Of a stretch of DNA of 64,000 bases, positions 56,246 through 64,000 are shown piece after piece. Within the stretch, counting starts at the first letter, position 1; each line of letters starts with the position of its first letter. This stretch comes from Lindgomyces ingoldianus (lineage: Eukaryota; Ascomycota; Dothideomycetes; Pleosporales; Lindgomycetaceae): the NCBI RefSeq assembly GCF_010093535.1, contig NW_022985164.1, positions 276,142 to 340,141 on the forward strand. Direction: 5' to 3'. The notes under the pieces are model-generated. The model was given only the letters and a program-made list of their open reading frames with translations, searched no databases and was not told the DNA's origin. A program made the translations under genes and the position numbers.

Positions 56246-58683
56246 TCACGGGATGCTGCAAGTCGGAGAGGTAGTCGTCGTTGAGCAAGGCAAGCCGGGA
56301 TTGGTTGATGTCGTCCTGTGGCCAGTGGTGGAGTGCAGGCCGAAGGTCCCTTGCAGCCGCAACCAGCGGTCGGTCCAGGAATGATGGGAAAGCTTGAATG
56401 CGATCGAGCGGGAAGTAGATCGGCCAACGAGTGACTGGAGTTGGACGTCGTCAGTTTAATGGAAGTCGGTTTTGTCGATCGATGCCAGACGGGGAATGCG
56501 AGGACGTTTGTTTATTTCTTCCGCTCAACGGGCCCTGCAGCCTTGTTGCAACGAACTTCCAGCAAAGCTTGTGCCACTGGGAGCAGCCGCCCCTTATGTC
56601 GATTGTCTGCTTGCTCGTTGCGCCATGGAGCCTGCGCGTGCCTCAAGCCACTGCGTATACCCCTCGCTCGACATGGCAATAACGCCAGCGCCAGGCCATG
56701 CAAACTCCCACAATTGAGGTCGACTGTTCGGCTGACAAGACTCATGGCGAGTCGGGTAATAACGCCGCGAAATCCTGACATGCTCAGGGCCCGGGGACTG
56801 GCGAAAGCTGCTGTCTCGATAGGTCCAAAGGCGATTGGCTTGTGCGAAGCAATATAACCATGCAGTCGGGAGTCGGATCGAGGGAGTTCTAGGTCCCACC
56901 GGTGGACCCAATTCACCCTTGGCGGCCTTTTCCAGGGTGCAGCTTCGTGAATGGGGCATACCCTCACGGCACCTTGGCTTAAATCGTCCTACTTTTCGAT
57001 AGAAGCACAGAATCGTCCAAAGACATGCATAGCAGAGCCCGCCTCGAATGAGCAGGGGCTCTTGGGGTTCCACGGCGTGCAACTCGTGGGCTTGACCGGC
57101 GACGTACAGGTTGGACGACATCTGCGACCTGAGCAATCAAATTATTGATAGCTTTCATGAGAGACATCGACAGGTGAAGTGGTCGACAAGGCAATAATAG
57201 CACAGGGCATTAAGCAGCGCGGGCACAGAGAAAGCGCGCATTTCTTTTGCTCTGCTAAAATTTCCCTGCGCGAGCAATTTCGACCTCACGACAACCCGCC
57301 GTTGGTGCCAAGCCAATAAAGCCACCAAAACGCGGTACTCCCCTATCGGAGCCTTTTATCATACGCATCGTCAGCTAGAATCTTCGGTGCAGATGTGAAT
57401 GTCTGGTAACCGCCCATCCTCTGGACAGACAATTCATCTCAATCCAACAACTCGTGGACCAGCACGCTGTGGAGCTGTCTCTCTCGTCGAAGCGCGCGTC
57501 TTATTGGGGTCAGGCCGAAGACCCACTCTCTTGTCGACCACATCACGACGCTCTCTACATTCTGACCGACCATCCTGGAAGCCTGCATCAACTATATCCC
57601 TCCCCCTCATCGCCATAGGTATAGAGTTTCATCTTGATGTTATATTGCCTCATTATTGCTTCGTTTGCAGCAATACTCAACAGGAACTGCCTCCCTTTCA
57701 CGGAAGGTTCCACAAAGGGCGGGAAAGTCGTTGAAGACATTCAACGGCGGTTTATTGGCAGCTTCTTCCTCAATACGAGCCCTTTGGTTGCTGGTGAGCC
57801 AAGGCTTACATTCCAATCTTCAAATCCCTTGGTCCTGGCCACTTCTGGCTGTCTACATCTCTGCCCTAGGCGTTGTCAAGGCGTCCCATTTGCTGGTACT
57901 GTCTGCCCCTTAATTCCTTCCTCCAGGGCGTTGAGTAACTTCTACCCGGGTTTCTTTTTGTGGCTCCATCCTACAGTCTTGCTATTAACCAACCCCGCTA
58001 ATGGGATTTCATCCATGCGCAATAAAGTGCGTAGTCAGGCCTCACGAAAAGCTCCTATTCTCCTTCCCTGGTCGTGGATGTGCGGATGATCCGATCCTCG
58101 CGCAGTGACTGCGTTTCTCCGATCCATGGATTCCGTATAATCCCTGGACCTGAATATTAATAAGCCAAGGCCACTTGATCTCGATTTCTGCCAAAAAGGG
58201 GCAACTATCACCACGCAACAGCCACTCTTTTATTCCTAGGTCTTATCGCAAGCAAAATATGCCAACGATATAGGTGTCATGAGGGGCAAAGGGTTGATCA
58301 TAACCATGCTTTCTAGGAGAATGAGGTTTTGTGGTCAAGTACTGATATTACTTTTAAACAGCCAGAAGACAGGATTCGTCCCCTCTTCTGTCCTTGGAAG
58401 CTGCTATCTTCACCATTGGGTACTCCTCTGGAACATCAAGGATTGTTCGCCAAGTGAAGGCATTAATGCTCCTTCCTCGATCCACCCCGCTGCCACCTAC
58501 CCCACCTCCTGAAACATCTTCGCTGGATGAACAAATATACCGCTTGATAATCAGCAGAGCCCCATTTCATCCTTCGTCTTCGTGCTCTCTCCTCACGGAA
58601 TCGCATCCGGAAGTCCCGAAAGCTCATGGTGATACCCACAGACCGATCAACAACTCTGATTAAGGATTTACGGAATAGGAGTC
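56246..58683. other. Intergenic, no supported gene
   Basis: About 2.4 kb. Overlapping frames of 130-180 codons occur on both strands at 56430-57140, and a 151-codon frame at 57634-58089 starts with a hydrophobic stretch. None shows a recognisable domain or splice-consistent partner, so I call none. The left part should include the promoter of the DUF7729 gene. Confidence 0.45.
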
Positions 58684-59841
58684 TTACATCTTGAACAATG
58701 GATCCCAGACGGTGACAGCTCTTTTGGATATTCGCCCGTTTGCGAGACTGGGGGTTTCGAGGAAAAATAGCTTGTCGGCTGAGCATTCGATCACCTTTCC
58801 GAATATCGACCCGTCCTCTAAGCATCGCTCATACGCTGCCACGATGGTAGCTTGAGGTGTCAGGCTGCGCATTGTCAGACATATACTCTTCCCGGCGCTT
58901 CCAAGCTCACCATTCTGGGGACACCGCGTCTATCATGGCCTGAGGAATAATGGACGTGTGCACGATTCCAGGACATACGCAGTTGATAGAGATATTATCT
59001 TTCTAGCCTACATTAGTTCGAGGCGGCATTTGTATCCGTGAAATTCCTACATCTTTCAGTATTGGTGCCGTGGCTCGAACGAAGTTGACCACCTATATTA
59101 TCTTAACAGAATTTCGGATGCTTTCTTAGAGACTTACTGCGGCCTTCGCCCCATCATATTCGGGGTATGTCGCATGTGGAACAATGGCTGCTACACTTCC
59201 TGTTGCTATGATCTTTCCTCCTGGAAACTTGTTCTTTCTCATGAAGTAGATAGCCAGCTGCGTTCCATACACTACTCCCTTGTAGTCCACATCTGTACAC
59301 ACCAAGTCAGGTTTTGGCGGAATTCTTCGAAATCAGCAGCGATTCCCCACCAATGATTCTGAGGCCTTACTTATCCGAACCACGGTGGTCGAGGATATAT
59401 ATGGAGCTATTGAACGGTCAACCACTGTAGACGGGCGAAGTTGTGTAGCACTACCTTTTATCCACAATTCCGGCATTGGCGCACAGTGCATCGATTTGTC
59501 CGTAGCGATCCCAAACACTTTGAAACATTGCTGCCTGGCTGAGATGCCATCCCTGTTAGTATCCTGTCATACGCCTGACGCTCGGGCTACACAAACCTGT
59601 CGTAGTCGGCGACGTTGCATTTGTAAAAGCTGGCTCCATCACCCAATTCTTTCGCAACTTCCACGTTTTCCTTGATATCTGCGATTGCAACCTTCCAACC
59701 CTGTTTCACGAGGTCACGGGCGAGGGCTGTACCCTGTAGCGGTCAGTTTCTTAGTTTCCCAGCAAATCCTGAAAGGTCCATGGCACTGACCATGCCTGAG
59801 TTTCCTCCGGTCACAATTACTACACGTTCTGAGGAAGCCAT
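58684..59841 (-). CDS. Short-chain dehydrogenase/reductase, 15-hydroxyprostaglandin-dehydrogenase-like
   Basis: Eight exons: 59841-59791, 59733-59597, 59538-59455, 59406-59371, 59324-59138, 59092-59051, 59002-58911, 58864-58684. The seven introns are 45-58 nt, all GT...AG and all frame-keeping; total 269 residues. SDR motifs: the cofactor loop TGGNSGMG formed across intron 1, acidic ADI after strand 2 (favouring NAD), NVAD, CANAG, catalytic Ser in ATGSVAAIVP, and YDGAK (YxxxK) in YPEYDGAKAAVVNFVRA. The segment SIYILDHRGSDKIPPKPDL matches fungal 15-PGDH-like SDRs. The reaction is NAD-dependent alcohol oxidation; the substrate is unknown. Because the exons are short (36-187 nt), simple ORF finding misses it and it could be mistaken for a pseudogene. 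No stop or frameshift remains after splicing. Confidence 0.87.
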
Positions 59842-61655
59842 TCTCGCAATAAAGTCACATTTGTGACAATGCTATAAGACTTATACAAGACAAACAATAC
59901 GCAAAATATGCCGCTACTCCGCATCACGGGGTATCTTTTCCGACGGAGCAATGCGTGGCAATAGCAAATCTCCTGTGGCCCCGAAAGGGTTCATGGAGCT
60001 CCACTTCAGGCATGGCGAACTGGTGAGGGGATCCAGAAGGGGTCAGCTGAAGGGGTGCCGAGCATCGCCGCGATAACAGTCCCCCGTAGGTATGACGTCT
60101 GCACGTTCTAGAGAACGGACCTTATCTTATCTCAACCACCTTGGAAACTTCCAACCTTGACTGCCTCTAAGGGCTGAAGAGCTCTTGAAGGAATACTATT
60201 TGGGTGTGAATGCAACTTCAGAAAGGCTTCCATAGTCCAAGCCAAGCGGTTTCCCCTCTCACAGGATGACCTTTTCCGTTCATTCGGGTATAGTTCAATC
60301 AGCCACACAACAACGCGTTCTGTTCCTGTGAGTCGAAGACCGCGATGCTTTGATATTCTCTCCGGATAACAAAGATGCATTTCAACTATAAGCCTAACTA
60401 AGGAGCCATAGGCAGGTTCACGCGACATCAGCTCCATTTCCCACTTTCATCCCATCACCACGAATGCCTGTTTGCAAACAAAATAAGGGGTGTGGACGCA
60501 AATGCCTTAGGATTTGATCTACTCACATGTGTCACATTGAACTCTGGCTGTTTTCTTCGTCAAATTCTAAACCTCAAGATCAAAATACAAAATCCCAGCA
60601 GATTATATTTAACTACTGCACTAGGTCAATGAATAAGGAACTACTAGCAATGTTTTCTACTTTCAATTGCATTTGACCCTTTGATGGCCCAAACGACGGA
60701 CTCGTCCTTGCGCCAACATCTATCTGCCACGTTCCCTAGCCTAATCTTACTCAGCACCTCGGGTAACTATGTCCGTATACGAATCTCCTCTCTTTAATCC
60801 ATCCTTCCTTTCTAGGATTCAAGTCGAACCCGGAGTGTAGTGACCACCGCAGTGGGGCTTACTTTGGGGTGAAGTGGCCGGCTCTCCCCACCAAATGCGG
60901 GAACAAGTGCCTGGGGAGGGGGCTAATCTGCACACTTATGCAAGACTCGGGTACCACCAAGTTGCTGGTTTGGGGTGTCGTGATCAGCTTACTGTAGGTA
61001 ATATGTTGACCCATTGACGGGATGAGGATTTGCGGATAAGTATATGAGGGTATTGTAGTGAAGGAGGAGGGTACATAAAGTTTGTTGTCCGTGATTGGGT
61101 TGGAGAGATATATCAACTGGACAGAGAGATATCTGCGCTATCTTTCTCCCTCTCAATCTCGTCACATTTCTTGATTGTCTCGTTAATTAGTCCAGTAGTG
61201 CTAACCTCAACATGTCCAATGACTTCTACCTCTTCGCAAATTGCAACTTTGTACCAGATAGATATGGAGATGTAAGTCTCCACTTCTTCCACTCCACTAA
61301 GGCGTCCCATTATGTCCTCCCAACCTCGATTTCTATGAGAGATACCCGTACTAATTTGAGCGCATAGTGGCAAGTAGCATACGATGAATTGGCCCAGTAT
61401 GTAGAAAGCTCAGAGCTCACAACTAAATCATACTACTTTGGGATCCCGATGGACTACGCCCACGACTTCTCCAAAACAACAAGTATGTTTGCTTTCGAGG
61501 TATACGGATCGAGAGATGTAAGATAAGTCCGCCATTCTGTATCTCGAGATCCCATCCCTCTAGCAAGCCTCTCGCTTTAGAAACGAATCCCAGTGTGATA
61601 GCTTACACCCACGCACCAAAAGGACCTCTACAAGACCCACCTCTCCTCCCCAGCC
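59842..61655. other. Intergenic, no supported gene
   Basis: About 1.8 kb between divergent genes (SDR minus, small protein plus). Frames of 85-100 codons (60132-60437, 61113-61373 on minus) have no recognisable content. No repeats or RNA genes are seen. Confidence 0.45.
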
Positions 61656-62200
61656 ATGTCCAAATTCCTCTCCCAAATTCCCGCCGCTTCAACTACTGGT
61701 CTCGATCTCAACCACTACCGCCTAATCGCCGGCTTCCTCGACTCCTCGCACTCCCGCGCCGAATGCGAAATCATGCAAGACGTGCGCATCGTCTGCATTG
61801 AGAATTCCGCTCGCACAGCCGTGCTGTCATCACTATATAAACTTATCACAGGCGTCGAAACCTCTGAGCAGGTTAATGGAGGAAAAGGGGGCGTGTTAAC
61901 CTACATGGGGTTTGCGAGTCTGGATGATGATCTTGGGGTTAGGCTTTTTGGGCGGTGGAGGACGAGAGGGGAGTTTGAGTCGTTTATTAGGAGAGGGGAT
62001 GTTGGTAGGTTTTGGGAGGAGAATAAGGGGAATGTTAGGAGTATGGAGCAGAGGGGGTATGTGCCTAATGGGTAAGTTTAGACTGGTTGTGGAGTCGGCT
62101 GGTTGCTGATTAGTTTATGCATAGAAAGGGCTGGTTGCATAGAGGGGACGAGTATGCGGGCAAACGAGGGGCGGTGTTGAAGGATAGTGCGAAGATTTAA
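61656..62200 (+). CDS. Small protein, possibly antibiotic-biosynthesis-monooxygenase-like (ABM) fold
   Basis: Two exons, 61656-62071 and 62125-62200, 163 residues. The 53 nt intron has GTAAGT and ATAG ends and a GCTGAT branch site; splicing continues the protein as GKGWLHRGDEYAGKRG instead of stopping after PNG. Strand-helix pattern (YRLIAGFLDSS, VRIVCIENSART, SSLYKLITGVE, GVLTYMGFAS, GVRLFGRWRTRGEFESFIR) suggests a ferredoxin-like, dimeric alpha/beta barrel fold as in ABM/Dabb proteins. This is a weak call from pattern only. No targeting signal is visible. It lies between the SDR and the GH3 enzyme, but no common pathway is evident. Confidence 0.6.
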
Positions 62201-62359
62201 GGAGGAAAGAGGGAGGACAGTGGGAATGACGCAGTTGGTCAAGGTGGGAAAGGCTCATTAGAAACTACAAAACTACGAATTACGTCGCTTTTCCGCTGTT
62301 ACACTGGACGCGTGCAGCACAGCCTAGTGAAATTACTTCCATTATCCCCATATACTCTC

Positions 62360-64000
62360 TCACATCACACAGCCCAAAGGACTCGTCCCACATCTCACAC
62401 TCAACGAATCTGACGCTTCTCCAATCCAAATTCCATAGTCACCCCCGACATCCGGTATTATCCAATTTTGCTGCACAACATCCCAAACGCTCAAATCCTT
62501 CCGCGTAACGCGCATCTGCAGTGTCTGACTCTGTCCCGGTGCCAATGTTATCGTCTTCGCGAAATCTCGGAGTTGGATGATCGGCGTATCGAACGAGATT
62601 CCTACCGGAAACTGCACGTAGAGCTGTGATACGGCTTTCCCGGATATGTTTCCTGCGTTTGTGACGGTGATGGAGAGATTGTATGCTACGTCGAAGAGAG
62701 CAGGGTTTCCTCCTTGCGCGCCGCCGGCTACGGGTCCGGGTTTTTGGTCGGTAGAGCAGCCGTCTGGGTAGGGGTATTTTGCGGATGTAGACGAGTTTCC
62801 AATTTTGGCGGCGACGTCAGCGTCATTTTTGTCAAGCCAAGAGTATAAGTAACGCCAAATGCGGCTGAAATTGTCGGGCCAGTAAGCTTCTGAGGCAGGA
62901 GGGATGGAGGTGTTGTAAGATGGTGTAGGACCTTTTATAGGGCGAGTTGGTGGGAGGGAAGTCAGTGGTGTAACAGCCGTGATGCTGGCGTTTGAGAAGG
63001 AAAATGTGGTATAGCTCAATCCGTGGCCGAATGCGAATCGAGGTTTAATGTTCTGTTGGTTGAAATGCCGATAGTCGATGTATAAACCCTCCGTGAATGT
63101 GTCCTGGGGTTGTCCGACCTCAAAACCTACAAGGGAAACGGTATCAGGATAATCCGCCTCGGATTTCGGGATGGTGTAAGGTAGGTGCCCCGAAGGCGAG
63201 ACCTCTCCGAATAAGACTTGCATCAGAGCTTCTCCAGCTTCTTGGCCCGGAAGATGGGCGTTGAGGACGGCATTTACGGAAGGTAGGTCAATCCAGGATT
63301 CCATGAGAATTGGACCGACAGTGTGGACTACTACGATTACATTAGAGTATTTTGCGGCGACGTCCTGGACCAGCTTGTCGCCGTTGTGCCACGCGTTGAG
63401 ACCGGCGTTGGTTCGGTCGCCGGGGTTTCCATCAACGGTAATGTAGTTCTCACCTGAATCTGCGCTGATGAAGACGAGTGCGACATCTCCAGGGTTAGGA
63501 TTGGAGTTCGATGGGAACGAGTCCGTATTGAAGAACTGATATTTTGCACCACGTGCCTTGAGTCCATCTATAGGCGAGTCAAGATATGGATAACGCGCTG
63601 AGCCTGAGCCCCTACATACGTGGAGGAGTATAGAGTTAGTACAATTTTGAAAGAAGGGGCTAGGACCTTCAAATTCTAATTTAAACTTACCAGCCCATAC
63701 CCAGCGTGCCCTTATTGCATCCCTGATCCGAACAAGAATTGATTCCGTCAGGATTTTTCTCTGCGTCAGTACCGAACACCTTCAAGGTGGTGTTCTTAGC
63801 CAGGGGTAGCGTCGCAATAGTATTCTTCAGCAGGGTGATTGCATCCCGAGCAACTGCACGGGCGATTTCCGCGTGAGTGGCTCGGACATCTACAAATTGG
63901 TTCACAACTCCGCTAGGTGAGAATAATGCTCCTGGATAGAGAGGGCCACTGGCGTCTTGCGTGTTAGTGTCGAAATTTGGTGTTGGGTAGTTCCTGTCCT
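62360..64000 (-). CDS. GH3 beta-glucosidase, C-terminal part; 5' end outside window
   Basis: Two exons are visible, 64000-63692 and 63611-62360, joined over an 80 nt intron that restores [17 protein letters not shown], a classic fungal GH3 signature. Visible sequence (about 520 residues) covers the end of the first domain linker ([12 protein letters not shown]), the alpha/beta sandwich domain ([84 protein letters not shown]), [12 protein letters not shown], and the C-terminal FnIII-like domain ending at GCVM. The catalytic Asp lies off the right edge. The family removes glucose from non-reducing ends of cello-oligosaccharides and other beta-glucosides, and is normally secreted. Several Asn-x-Ser/Thr sites fit secretion. 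Confidence 0.9.

Noticed and set aside
56430..58089. Frames of 130-180 codons as genes
   Set aside because: No recognisable domains, mutual overlap on opposite strands, and position in a promoter-like gap.

Overview
The window is nuclear DNA of a filamentous ascomycete (Pezizomycotina). Genes are compact and interrupted by many 45-60 nt GT...AG introns with CTAAC/CTGAC-type branch sites. Orthologues of core fungal genes recur: separase, DCR2, RPB6, TFIIIA, exportin-T, QRI7, S-formylglutathione hydrolase. A leotiomycete is my guess at class level, held with low confidence.

Layout: 1-5.5 kb is separase, running off the left edge. 6.2-9.8 kb is a one-module NRPS-like enzyme (adenylation, carrier, condensation). 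10.5-17.3 kb holds a conserved unknown protein, a 103-residue unknown, a probably mitochondrial TRM61-like tRNA methyltransferase and the DCR2 phosphatase. 17.8-19.5 kb is a peroxisomal-type acyl-CoA ligase. 19.5-30.9 kb is an accessory island. It has a diverged inverted repeat with a tRNA-like core, a non-autonomous hAT element with an intact 8-bp target duplication, a BTB protein, and a divergent pair made of an unknown predicted beta-rich protein and a TPR-CHAT protease. 30.9-36 kb holds a DUF1989 protein and a secreted precursor with ten Lys-Arg sites and repeated Trp motifs. 36.9-50.8 kb is dense housekeeping: QRI7, a patatin lipase, TFIIIA, RPB6, S-formylglutathione hydrolase and exportin-T. 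51.2-64 kb is looser: a proline-rich zinc-binding protein, a DUF7729 surface protein, an eight-exon short-chain dehydrogenase, a small ABM-like protein and a GH3 beta-glucosidase running off the right edge.

Most neighbours are not functionally linked. Exceptions worth attention are the CHAT protease sharing a ~320 bp promoter with an unknown protein, and TFIIIA sharing a promoter with the RNA polymerase subunit RPB6. Four genes touch tRNA or Pol III biology (TRM61-like, QRI7, TFIIIA, exportin-T). The two strongest candidates for undescribed biology are the CHAT/beta-rich pair in the island and the Kex2-type repeat precursor. Gene models below were spliced by eye from frame and splice signals; no alignment or database search was run.
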